Source: Alphaproteobacteria bacterium (lineage in GTDB: Bacteria > Pseudomonadota > Alphaproteobacteria > Sphingomonadales > Sphingomonadaceae). From it: 32,384 nt of DNA. This document shows positions 23,652 through 32,100 of the stretch, piece after piece; positions within the stretch are counted from its first letter, which is position 1; each line of letters starts with the position of its first letter. The notes beneath the pieces are model-generated. The model made no database searches. It was not told the origin of the DNA and was given only the letters and a program-made list of their open reading frames with translations. A program made the translations under genes and the position numbers. The stretch is taken from NCBI GenBank assembly GCA_019232625.1, contig JAFANP010000049.1, forward strand, positions 1 through 32,384, written 5' to 3'.

Positions 23652-25208
23652 ATGAAGAAGTTCGCATTCGCCGCCGCACCTCTTTTCCTCGCGCTCGGCG
23701 CGACGGCGGCGGCCGCCGAGCCGGCCTGGCGCCTCAGCGAGGTCAGCGGCGAGGTTCGGATCGTCTCGAACGGAGTCACGCGCCAGGCGATGCGCGGGGC
23801 CCTCCTCGCCTCGGGGTCGACGATCGTCGCGGGCCAGCGCTCCAAGGCGGTGCTGGTGCGCAACAAGGACGTGGTGGTGGTGTCCGCCAACAGCCGTGTG
23901 CGCATCGCCCCTCCGGAGCAGCAGAAGGGCCTGTTCCAGATGATCGCGGAATACGGCACCTCCCTCTTCACGATCGAGCATAAGCAGAAGCCGCATTTCG
24001 GCGTGCAGACGCCCTATCTCGCCGCCGTGGTGAAGGGCACCGTCTTCTCGGTGACGGTCACCGAGGCGGGCGCCAGCGTTCAGGTGACGCAGGGCGCCGT
24101 CGACGTCGGCACGCTCGACGGCGGCGCGCACGAGCTGATCCGCCCCGGAATGATCGGCGCGGTCGGCGCCGGCGACCGCTACCAATTGCGCGTCGAGGGC
24201 GGCGAAAGCCGAATCCTCCGCTCGGAGGGCGCACCGCCGGCCGGCACGGTATCCTCGACGACCGCGCCGGTCGCCGCGCCGTCCGACGGCGCCGCGCCGG
24301 GCGAGGCCGCGGTCGCCGATGCGGTCTCGACCAGCCCGGTCTCCCTTACAGACGTGACCGGCGGCCTGGTCCAGGGCACGGCCGGCATCGACCTCGCCTT
24401 GGCGACCGCCAGCAACGCCGAAGCCACCCGGCAGGACGGCAATGGCGGCGCGCCGTCGAGCGGCGGCAATGCGGGTGGCGGCAACGGCAACGGGGGCAGC
24501 GGCGGCAGCGGAAGCGGCGGTTCCGGCAACGGCAGCGGAAGCGCCGGTTCCGGCGACGGCAACGGCGGCTCATCCGACAATGGCGGCAACGGCGGCTCCA
24601 GCGCGGGCGGCAACGGCGGATCCAATGCGGGCGGCTCCAACGCGGGCGGCAACGGCTCGTCCGACAATGGCGGCAACGGCGGCTCCAATGGTGGCGGCAA
24701 CGGCGGCTCCAATGCGGGCGGCAACGGCGGCGGCAACGGCTCGTCCGACAATGGCGGCAACGGCGGCTCCAACGCGGGCGGCAACGGCGGCTCCAACGCC
24801 GGCGGCAACGGCGGCGGCTCCAACGCGGGCGGCAACGGCGGCGGGTCGAATGCGGGCGGCAATGCCGGCGGGTCGAACGGCGGCGGAGCGGGTTCGCCCG
24901 GCGGCAGCGGCAAGCCCGACGAGGGCAAGCCGGGCAAGCCCGACGACGGCAAGCCGGGCAAGCCCGACGAGGGCAAGCCCGACAAGCCCGACGACAAGCC
25001 CGGCAAGCCCGACGAGGGCAAGCCGGACAAGCCCGACGACGGCAAGCCCGACAAGCCCGACGACGCCAAGCCCGACAAGCCCGGCAAGGACGATAGCGGC
25101 GACCGCCCCGGGGACGACCATGGCCGCGACGACAAGCCCGGCAAGGACGACCATGGCGACGACCATGGCGGCAGCGACAAGCCCGGCAAGGGCGGCAAGG
25201 GTGACTGA
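23652..25208 (+). CDS. Exported FecR-domain protein with Gly/Asn-rich and KPD repeat tail
   Basis: This 518-residue protein has a signal peptide (MKKFAFAAAPLFLALGATAAAA, cleavage near residue 22), a FecR-type domain (about 25-185; AWRLSEVSGEVRIV, AVVKGTVFSVTV, GAVDVGTL), an Ala/Pro/Thr linker (about 185-262), a long Gly/Asn/Ser repeat region (about 263-418) and a highly charged Lys-Pro-Asp repeat tail (about 419-518, ending GKGGKGD). Classical FecR is an inner-membrane sigma-regulator; here there is no membrane helix after the domain, so this is a periplasmic or secreted relative. The ATG at 23652 follows GGGAG (23641-23645) and gives the signal peptide; an ATG 19 codons upstream is less likely. 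Neighbours are the TpsB transporter and the CHASE2-EAL gene. Function unknown. Confidence 0.85.
   Translation: MKKFAFAAAPLFLALGATAAAAEPAWRLSEVSGEVRIVSNGVTRQAMRGALLASGSTIVAGQRSKAVLVRNKDVVVVSANSRVRIAPPEQQKGLFQMIAEYGTSLFTIEHKQKPHFGVQTPYLAAVVKGTVFSVTVTEAGASVQVTQGAVDVGTLDGGAHELIRPGMIGAVGAGDRYQLRVEGGESRILRSEGAPPAGTVSSTTAPVAAPSDGAAPGEAAVADAVSTSPVSLTDVTGGLVQGTAGIDLALATASNAEATRQDGNGGAPSSGGNAGGGNGNGGSGGSGSGGSGNGSGSAGSGDGNGGSSDNGGNGGSSAGGNGGSNAGGSNAGGNGSSDNGGNGGSNGGGNGGSNAGGNGGGNGSSDNGGNGGSNAGGNGGSNAGGNGGGSNAGGNGGGSNAGGNAGGSNGGGAGSPGGSGKPDEGKPGKPDDGKPGKPDEGKPDKPDDKPGKPDEGKPDKPDDGKPDKPDDAKPDKPGKDDSGDRPGDDHGRDDKPGKDDHGDDHGGSDKPGKGGKGD
24438..24908 (+). repeat. Gly/Asn/Ser-coding tandem repeat region
   Basis: Imperfect units of the type GGCGGCAACGGCGGCTCCAA (24-27 nt, protein GGNGGSNA) fill this part of the FecR-domain gene. 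A longer unit is visible: bases 24645-24688 recur at 24729-24772, an 84-nt (28-residue) period. All unit lengths are multiples of three, so copy-number changes would keep the frame. Confidence 0.85.
24909..25091 (+). repeat. Lys-Pro-Asp-coding tandem repeat region
   Basis: Repeated 24-nt units encode GKPDEGKP / DKPDDGKP variants. The protein stretch is proline-rich with alternating Lys and Asp, probably extended and flexible; a metal-binding or wall-contacting role is only a guess. Confidence 0.85.
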
Positions 25209-25220
25209 GCCCCTTCCCGC

Positions 25221-25238
25221 CCGGCTCCGCTGAGCCGG
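25221..25238 (+). other. Hairpin between the FecR and CHASE2-EAL genes
   Basis: A perfect 7-bp stem, CCGGCTC with GAGCCGG and loop CGCT, stands in the 53-bp spacer. No U-tract follows, so it is more likely an mRNA-processing or partial attenuation element than a full terminator. Confidence 0.4.
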
Positions 25239-25261
25239 CGCCGACGCAGGACGGGCTGCCG

Positions 25262-27601
25262 ATGAAACAGCGGCTGGAAACCCTCGCTCCGCTCTTCTTC
25301 AAGTGGCGCCGGCACGTCATCGTCGCCGGCGCCGTCGCCGTGGGCACGGCCTTGCTCCTCAGCGGCCAGGGCGCGCCTCTCGACCGCCAGCTCCGGATCG
25401 TTCGCGACGAGCTGCGCAGCCACCCCGCCAGCGGCGAGATCGCGATCGTCGAGATAGATGGGCGCAGCCTCCAGACGCTCGACCGCTGGCCCTGGCCGCG
25501 CGGCATCCACGCGCAGATCGTCGACCGGCTGCACGCGGGCGGCGCCCGCTCGATCGCCTTCGACGTCGATTTCTCCGCCCGCTCGACTCCCGCCGAGGAC
25601 GGCAAGCTCGAAGCCGCGCTGAAGCGCGCCGGAGGAAGCGTCTCGCTGCCGACGATGCGCCAGAGCAGCGGCAGCGAGACTTCCAATATATTGGAAACTC
25701 AACCGATCAAACCACTCCGGGATAACGCTTTTCTGTCGGCCGTCACCGTCGTCCCAGACGCCGATTCCTACATACGCTCGATGCCGCTGGCGATCACCAC
25801 CTTCGCGACGCCGCGCCCCTCGCTCGCCGCCGCCGTCGCCGAGACCAACGCCGAGGTCGACCGCTATTTCGACGTCGACTATGCGATCGAGCCCGCCACC
25901 ATCCCGCGGATCAGCGCCGTCGACCTCGTCTCCGGCCGGATCCCGGCGCGCGACATCAAGGGCAAGAGGTTCATCGTCGGAATGACGGCGGTGGAGGTGG
26001 GCGACCGCTACGGCGTGCCGCGCTACGGAGTCATTCCGGGCGTCGTCATCCAGGCGCTGGGGGCCGAGACCCTCCTCGCGGGGCGAGTGCCGACGACGAT
26101 CAGCGGCGTCTTCCTGCTCGCCCTCGCGCTGCTCCTCCTCGCGGTCGCGACCTTCCGGCGGCGCCGCTCGGCGCGCCTGCTGCTCCTCGCCGCCTCGCTC
26201 ATTCTGGTCCTCGGCATCCCGCTCGCCGCCGAGGCCCTGCTGGCGGTCAGCATGCCGGTGGCGCCGGCGCTTCTCGCCGTCGTCGCCGCAGCGCTCTTGG
26301 CCGTCGCCTCGCTGGGGCTGGAGCGCTACCTGCACCGCGCCCTCACCGATCCGGCCACCGGTCTTCCCAATCTCGGCGCGCTCGAGACGAACGCCGGCAA
26401 GTCCGCGCTCGGCAGCGTCGTGGTGGCCCGTTTCGACCAGTTCACGACGCTCTCCGCCGGCCTCGGCCCGTCGGCCGCGGCGCTGCTCGTCCAGAGGGTC
26501 GCCGAACGGCTTCGCTTCGGGCTCGGCGGCCGCGACATCTACCATGTCGACGCCGGCAGCCTCGCCTGGATCGAGGAGGAGGGCGACGATTCCTCGCTCG
26601 AGGAGCGGATCGCCGGCGTGGCCGCCTTGATGCGGGCGCCGGTCGAATGCGGCCGGCCGGTCGACGTCGCGCTGACCTACGGCATCGCCGCCGGCGGCGC
26701 GGGCGAGGCGCGCCGGCTCGTCGCCAAGGCCGGCGCGGCGGCGATGCAGGCCTCCGAAAGCGGCGAGCGGGTCCGTCGCTTCGCCGAGCGCGACGGCGCC
26801 GAGATCGACTGGCAGCTCTCGCTGCTCGGCGAGCTCGACGCCGCCATGGCGGAGGGGCAGCTGTGGACCGCCTACCAGCCCAAGCTGGACCTGCGCTCCG
26901 GCGAGATCGTCGCCGTGGAGGCGCTGGTCCGCTGGAAGCATCCCGAGCGAGGCCCGATCGGCCCGGACAGCTTCATTCCCGTCATCGAGCGGGCGGGCCG
27001 CGCCGCCGACCTCACCCGCCACGTGCTCCAGCAGGCGCTCGACGACGCGCTGGGCTGGGAGCGGTCCGGCTATCCGATCGGCGTCGCGGTCAACGTCTCG
27101 GCCACCCTCCTCGCCGACCACGACTTCATCGACACCGTCGCCCACCTGCTCGGCGGCCATGCGCTGCCGGCCGAGCGGGTGACCATCGAGGTCACCGAAT
27201 CGGCCGCCATGCAACGGCCCGACCAGGCGATCGCCGCGCTGGAGAGCTGGCGGGCCCTCGGCGTCGGCATCTCGATCGACGATTACGGCACCGGCCAGTC
27301 CTCGCTCGGCTATCTCCAGAAGCTGCCGGCCACCGAGGTCAAGGTCGACAAGAGCTTCGTCGCCACCATCGCCAGCGACAGCCGCAACGCCATCATGGTC
27401 CGCTCCACCATCGAGCTCGCGCACAAGCTGGGCATGAAGGTGGTCGCCGAGGGCGTCGAGGACCTCGCCTGCCAGCGCTTCCTGGCCGAGATGGGCTGCG
27501 ACACCGCCCAGGGCTACCACATCTCCCGGCCGGTGAGCAGCGCCGACCTCGTCGCCTTCCTCTCCGAATGGCGCGCGCGGCGCGAGCACGCGGCGGCCTA
27601 G
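25262..27601 (+). CDS. CHASE2 - degenerate GGDEF - EAL protein, predicted c-di-GMP phosphodiesterase
   Basis: This 779-residue inner-membrane protein has one N-terminal membrane helix (about 18-36), a periplasmic CHASE2 sensor domain (about 40-275; IAIVEIDGRSLQTLDRWPWPRG), membrane helices (about 280-352), a degenerate GGDEF domain (about 365-520; the signature position reads HVDAG, so no cyclase activity) and a complete EAL domain (about 525-775). The EAL catalytic set is present: Glu553 in EALVRW, VNVSA, EVTESA, DDYGTG (Asp673/Asp674), KVDKSF, AEGVED and QGY. It is therefore expected to break down c-di-GMP in response to a periplasmic cue. It directly follows the FecR-domain gene (53 bp), probably in one operon. 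Confidence 0.92.
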   Translation: MKQRLETLAPLFFKWRRHVIVAGAVAVGTALLLSGQGAPLDRQLRIVRDELRSHPASGEIAIVEIDGRSLQTLDRWPWPRGIHAQIVDRLHAGGARSIAFDVDFSARSTPAEDGKLEAALKRAGGSVSLPTMRQSSGSETSNILETQPIKPLRDNAFLSAVTVVPDADSYIRSMPLAITTFATPRPSLAAAVAETNAEVDRYFDVDYAIEPATIPRISAVDLVSGRIPARDIKGKRFIVGMTAVEVGDRYGVPRYGVIPGVVIQALGAETLLAGRVPTTISGVFLLALALLLLAVATFRRRRSARLLLLAASLILVLGIPLAAEALLAVSMPVAPALLAVVAAALLAVASLGLERYLHRALTDPATGLPNLGALETNAGKSALGSVVVARFDQFTTLSAGLGPSAAALLVQRVAERLRFGLGGRDIYHVDAGSLAWIEEEGDDSSLEERIAGVAALMRAPVECGRPVDVALTYGIAAGGAGEARRLVAKAGAAAMQASESGERVRRFAERDGAEIDWQLSLLGELDAAMAEGQLWTAYQPKLDLRSGEIVAVEALVRWKHPERGPIGPDSFIPVIERAGRAADLTRHVLQQALDDALGWERSGYPIGVAVNVSATLLADHDFIDTVAHLLGGHALPAERVTIEVTESAAMQRPDQAIAALESWRALGVGISIDDYGTGQSSLGYLQKLPATEVKVDKSFVATIASDSRNAIMVRSTIELAHKLGMKVVAEGVEDLACQRFLAEMGCDTAQGYHISRPVSSADLVAFLSEWRARREHAAA

Positions 27602-27623
27602 GGTTTGTACCGGCCTTCCGCCC

Positions 27624-28067
27624 CTAGCGGCCCTTCTCGATCCGGGTCGTCTGGCTGGCGATCGCGACCCAACGGCCGCCGCGGCGCGCGAAGACGTCGG
27701 TGAAGCCCCAGGTGCCGCTCGTGTCCCGGCCGTGCATCGAGGTGACCTCCTCGTCGACGCCCTGGACGATTGCGACGTCGCCGATCACCCGTACCCTGAG
27801 GTCGCGCAGGACCATCGACTTGACGACGTAGCGGGCGCTCTTGATCAGGTTGATGATGTTGGTCTTGCTGGCGAAGCCCATCCAGTCCCCTCCCCGCCAG
27901 TCCGGTGCGTAGAAGCCCTTCAGGAACTCGACGTCGCGCGCGATCAGCGCCTTCGCATAGGCCTGCTCGAGCTGGATCAGCTCCGCCTCGGCGGAGCGGG
28001 GCGGCTGCGCCGCGGCGGGCGCGGCGAGGAGCAGGGCGGCGGCTAGGGCGGACCGGTCGAAGCGCAC
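27624..28067 (-). CDS. Exported SnoaL/NTF2-like protein
   Basis: This 147-residue protein has a signal peptide (MRFDRSALAAALLLAAPAAAQ) and an NTF2-like cone fold domain of the DUF4440/SnoaL type: AELIQLEQAYAKALIARDVEFLKGFYAPDW near the start and WGFTDVFARRGGRWVAIASQTTRIE at the end. Members are small binding proteins or enzymes; the role here is unknown. The start is a GTG at 28067 with GGAGG 5 nt before it. It is convergent with the EAL gene (22 bp between stops) and divergent from the NYN gene. Confidence 0.83.
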   Translation of the reverse strand: MRFDRSALAAALLLAAPAAAQPPRSAEAELIQLEQAYAKALIARDVEFLKGFYAPDWRGGDWMGFASKTNIINLIKSARYVVKSMVLRDLRVRVIGDVAIVQGVDEEVTSMHGRDTSGTWGFTDVFARRGGRWVAIASQTTRIEKGR

Positions 28068-28156
28068 ATTCTCCTCCGCGGCGGGCGGGCGAAGTGCCCC
28101 ATGCGTCGGCGCGGACGGCAGCGCAACCTGAAGATTGCCGGCCGACGCCCGCGGCG

Positions 28157-28186
28157 TTGGACGGAGGCGAACGGCTGGGCTAGGGG
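28157..28186 (+). promoter_or_regulatory. Candidate promoter of the NYN gene
   Basis: TTGGAC (28157-28162), 16 nt, GCTAGGGG (28179-28186), with the ATG 5 nt later. The same leaderless-type layout as lipA and ispDF. Confidence 0.43.
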
Positions 28187-28191
28187 ATGGC

Positions 28192-28923
28192 ATGCCCGAA
28201 AGCCGCGCCGCCCAGAGCGGCAACATCGCCCTTCTCATCGACGCCGACAACGCCTCGCCCGACAGCCTGGACGCGGTGCTCACCGTCCTCGCCGAGCTCG
28301 GCACGGTCAACATCCGCCGCGCCTACGGCAATTGGCAGAAGCCGGCGCTCAAGGGCTGGTCGGCGATGGTCCACCGCCACGCCATCGAGCCGCAGCAGCA
28401 GTTCGATCTGACCAAGGGCAAGAGCTCCACCGACATGAAGATGATCATCGACGCCATGGACCTGCTCTACGGCGGCCGCGTCGACGGCTTCGGACTGATG
28501 TCCAGCGACAGCGACTTCATGCCGCTCGCCACCCGCCTCCGCCAGGACGGCCTGGAGGTGTACGGCTTCGGCACCGCCCGGACGCCGGAATCCTTCCGCA
28601 ATGCCTGCACCCGCTTCATCGACGTCGCCGCGCTCGCCAAGGCGGCCGAGGTCGAGGACGCGCCCGAGGAAAAGGCCCCGGCGGCGAGGCGGGAAGTGGA
28701 CGAGGAGCTGATCAAGCTGCTCGGCGCCGCCTTCCGCGCCTCCAAGCGCGACGAGAAAGGCTGGGCGAGCCTTTCCGAGGTCGGCCAGCGGGCGGGCAAC
28801 CGCTCGTCGTTCGACGCGCGCAGCTACGGCTATGCGGGCCTGGCCGAGCTGGTCGCCGCCCTCCCCAATTTCGCCACCGAGAAGCGCGAGGGCGGGCGCG
28901 TCTACGTCAAGCGGGTGCGTTAG
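28192..28923 (+). CDS. NYN-domain (PIN-like) RNase-type protein with LOTUS/OST-HTH end
   Basis: This 243-residue protein has an N-terminal NYN domain of the PIN-like nuclease fold: LLIDADNAS, STDMKMIIDAMDLL and SSDSDFMPLATRLRQDG carry the acidic metal-binding residues. The C-terminal part (about 165-240, LIKLLGAAFRASKRDEKGWASLSEVGQ...GRVYVKRVR) fits an OST-HTH/LOTUS winged helix that may bind RNA. The whole resembles the YacP-like/LabA-like DUF88 group. It is likely a cytoplasmic RNA-processing enzyme; the target is unknown. The ATG at 28192 gives the family N-terminus. Confidence 0.9.
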   Translation: MPESRAAQSGNIALLIDADNASPDSLDAVLTVLAELGTVNIRRAYGNWQKPALKGWSAMVHRHAIEPQQQFDLTKGKSSTDMKMIIDAMDLLYGGRVDGFGLMSSDSDFMPLATRLRQDGLEVYGFGTARTPESFRNACTRFIDVAALAKAAEVEDAPEEKAPAARREVDEELIKLLGAAFRASKRDEKGWASLSEVGQRAGNRSSFDARSYGYAGLAELVAALPNFATEKREGGRVYVKRVR

Positions 28924-29008
28924 CCGGCCTTGCCGCCGCCCTCTCCGCCTCTCCCGCGGACCGGCCCGTCCGAATTCCTAAAAATCGTCGCTAAGCCGTT
29001 GTTTCGTC

Positions 29009-29037
29009 TGGCCGAATGCGGCTCGTCCGGCTAGGCT
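29009..29037 (+). promoter_or_regulatory. Candidate promoter of the RTX gene
   Basis: TGGCCG (29009-29014), 15 nt, GCTAGGCT (29030-29037). The leader to the ATG would be about 60 nt and contains a GGCTGC/GCAGCC stem (29034-29065). Confidence 0.35.
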
Positions 29038-29085
29038 GCGGCGAAAGCCTGCCGCGGGGGCAGCCGACACGAGGGGCGCGGGGGC

Positions 29086-29105
29086 GATCCCGCCCGGGGG
29101 GGATC
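29086..29105 (+). promoter_or_regulatory. Hairpin abutting the RTX start codon
   Basis: GATCCC (29086-29091) and GGGATC (29100-29105) form a 6-bp stem with loop GCCCGGGG, ending exactly before the ATG. The G-run that must serve as ribosome site lies inside it, so initiation may be held back by structure. Confidence 0.45.
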
Positions 29106-32100
29106 ATGACGCTGTTTCACGAGACGCAGGCGACGCTCTATGCGCGCGCCGGGAACGAGACCATCGCCGCCGCCGAGCATGGCGAGCTGATGAGCCCGCC
29201 GACGCTGAGCTGGATCTCGGCCGATCGCTACGTGCTGGTGTGGCGCGATTCGTCGCAGCCGGACACGCCGTTCCGCGGCCAGATCTTCGCCGCCGACGGA
29301 ACGCCGGTCGGCGCGCAGCTCGCCATCAGGAACGCCGCCCTCTACGCGCAGGCCTATCCCACGGTCACCGCTCTCATCGGAGGCGGCTTCGTCGCGTCGT
29401 GGATGGGCAGCGGCCCGCAGACCGCCGGGTGGACCATCGGCTACCAGGTCTACGACGCCGACGGACAGCCGGTGGGCAGCGGCGGGACCAGCGGCGGCTC
29501 GACCGGGACCGGGGACAACATACCGGCCGTGGCCGCGCTCGAAGGCGGCGGCTTCGTCATCGCGGCGCTGACCCCAGCCTCCGAGGGGCTCGATATCGTG
29601 GCGCAGCGTTATTCCGCCACGGGCGTCGCCGTCGGCACCCAGGTCCGGGTCAACGGCACCACCTGGAACGACCAGATCCACCCGACCGTGGCCGGCGTCG
29701 CCGGCGGCGGCTTCGCGGTCGCCTGGCAGGACAACAGCCCCCAGGCGGCCGGCCCGGACGGCACCGGCGGAGGCCTCGGCTCCGACATCAAGCTTCGAGT
29801 CTTCGATGCGTCGGGCAATCCGACCGGGGCGGAGGTCGCGGTCGAGGACAATGTTCCCGAGCAGCTTTTCACCTTCGGCTCGGCCACCCGCGTGACGGCG
29901 GCGCTGCCGCAGCTCGCGACGCTGAGCGACGGCCGCCTCGTCGTCGCCTGGAGCGACTGGACCACGTCGGACATGGGCGACGTCAAGGCGCGCCTGTTTT
30001 CCGCCGCAGGGCAGCCGCTGGGCGGCGTGATCGAGGTCGGAAGCCTCTATTACACCCAGAACGTCGCGCCGTCCGTCACTGCTGTCGGGGACGGCTTCGC
30101 GGTCAGCTGGTCGGTCAAGGCGGACACCGCCTCCGACCCCGACGGTTCGTCGGTGCGGATGCGCTTCTTCGACGCCGCCGGCGCGGCGGTCGGCTCGGAC
30201 TTCCAGGCCAACCAGTCGACCAGCGGCAACCAGATCGCCCCTGCCCTCGCCGGAACGGCCGACGGGCAGGTGCTGGTCGCCTGGCACGACGGCGTCGGGA
30301 TCAGCGGCGAAGGCCATGTCGTCGTCCAGCGCTTCGCGCCGGCGGCCGCGCCGATCACCGACATCGCCGCCTCCGCTTCCGGGCTTTCCGCGAGCGCCGT
30401 CGCCGGCGCCTCGAGCCTGAGCCTCTCCGCCGCCGGCGCCGTCAACGCGACGTTCGGCTTCGAGCTGCTCGGCGATTCGACGCACGGGGCGCTTCGCCTC
30501 GAGGGGAACCGGCTCGTCGTCGCCGACGCGGCCAGGCTCGCGGCCCATGAAGGCGACCTCACCGTCACCGTTCGCGCCGTCGACCAGGCCGGCCACAGCT
30601 ATGTTGAGACGCTGACCCTCCCGGTCGCGCCGGCGCCGGCGGGTCCGCTCTATGCGGCGGGCCAGGAATTCAGCGTCGGCGACGGCGCGATCGACTTCTA
30701 CGGACAGAATCCGCAGGCCACAGTCCTCGACGACGCGCGGGTCCTGATCACCTGGGGCGGGCCTAGGGAGGGCGATCCGGGCGGCCGGTTCATCGTCCGC
30801 GGCCAGATATTCGACTATTCCGGCCATGCCCTGGCGGCGCCGTTCGAGGTGGTGGCGCCGGCGGGCGCCGACCAATTCGAGCAGGACGTCTCGGTGCTGA
30901 ACAACGGCAGCTTCGTCGTCGTCTGGACGGTGACGGGCACCGTCGCGCAGGGCGGCGACGGCAGCGTGCTCGGCGTCAAGGGGCGGCTGTTCAGCGCCCA
31001 GGGCGCGCCGCTCGGCGATCCGTTCCTGGTCAACACCGTGACGACCGGCTCGCAGTTCAAGCCCTCCTCGACGGCGCTCGCCGGGGGCGGCTTCTTCGTC
31101 ACCTGGGCCGACAACAGCTCGGACGGCTCGGGCTACGGCATCATGGGCCAGCTGTTCAGCGAGACCGGCGCCAAGCTCGGCTCGCCGCTGCTCATCAACG
31201 GAATCACGGCCGCCAACCAGCATTACCCCGCGGTCGTCCAGCTCGCTTCCGGCGCGCTGGTCGTCGCCTGGGCGGATTACAGCGTCACCGGGCCCGACAC
31301 GTCGCGCGCCGCCATCCACGCCAGGTTCCTGAACGCGCAGGGCGTTCCGGTCGGCGCCGAGTTCCAGGTCAACAGCACGACCCTCTACGACCAGCGCGAC
31401 CCGGTGGTCACCGCGCTCGCCGGCGGCGGCTTCGTGATCGCCTGGCGCGACGGCAGCGAAGGCGCCGACACGGCGCTCACCAGCCAATTCTCCCCGGCCG
31501 ACATCCGCGCCCAGATCTACGATGCCGACGGCCACGCGGTGGGCGGCGAGTTCCTCGTCAACACGCAGAGGGTCGGCGGACAGGGCATGAACGTGATCGG
31601 CGGCGTCGCCGGAGTCGCGGCGGATCCGGGCGGCGGCTTCGTCGTCAGCTGGTACGACGCGCTCGACATTGACGGCGACGGCAGCGGCGCGGCGATCAAG
31701 GCGCAGCGCTTCGCGGCCGACGGCACCCGCCTCGGCGACGTGTTCGTCGTCAATTCGGTAGCCTCGGGACAGCAGCTCGATCCTCACGTCACGGTCCTCC
31801 CGACCGGCGACATGCTTTTCTCCTGGATCGACGACAGCCATTATGCGCCGAACACCGGGGATCCGGGCGAGAGCCTTCGGGCGATCAAGGCGCGGATCGT
31901 CGCCCATAGCGGCGACCTGGTGCGCGGCGGCGCCGGCGACGACGTGCTGGCCGGCGGCGCGGGCCACGACGCGCTGGTCGGCGGCACGGGCGCGGACCAG
32001 CTGAGCGGCGGCGGCGGCAACGACGTTCTGAACGGCGGCGCCGGCGCGGACGCGATGGCCGGCGGCATCGGGAACGACGTCTATGTGGTCGACGATTCCG

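Noticed and set aside
24438-25091. Possible CRISPR-like array because of many short repeats
   Set aside because: The repeats are in-frame, without unique spacers of constant length, and encode a continuous protein tail.
24179-27589. Minus-strand open frame of over 1100 codons with a long Pro-Leu-rich repeat, opposite the FecR and EAL genes
   Set aside because: The Pro/Leu repeat is simply the reverse reading of the Gly/Asn and Lys-Pro-Asp repeats; the plus-strand genes have signal peptide and domain evidence.
29031-31967. Minus-strand open frame of nearly 1000 codons opposite the RTX gene
   Set aside because: The plus strand encodes clear RTX and propeller-like repeats; the minus frame has no recognisable domain.
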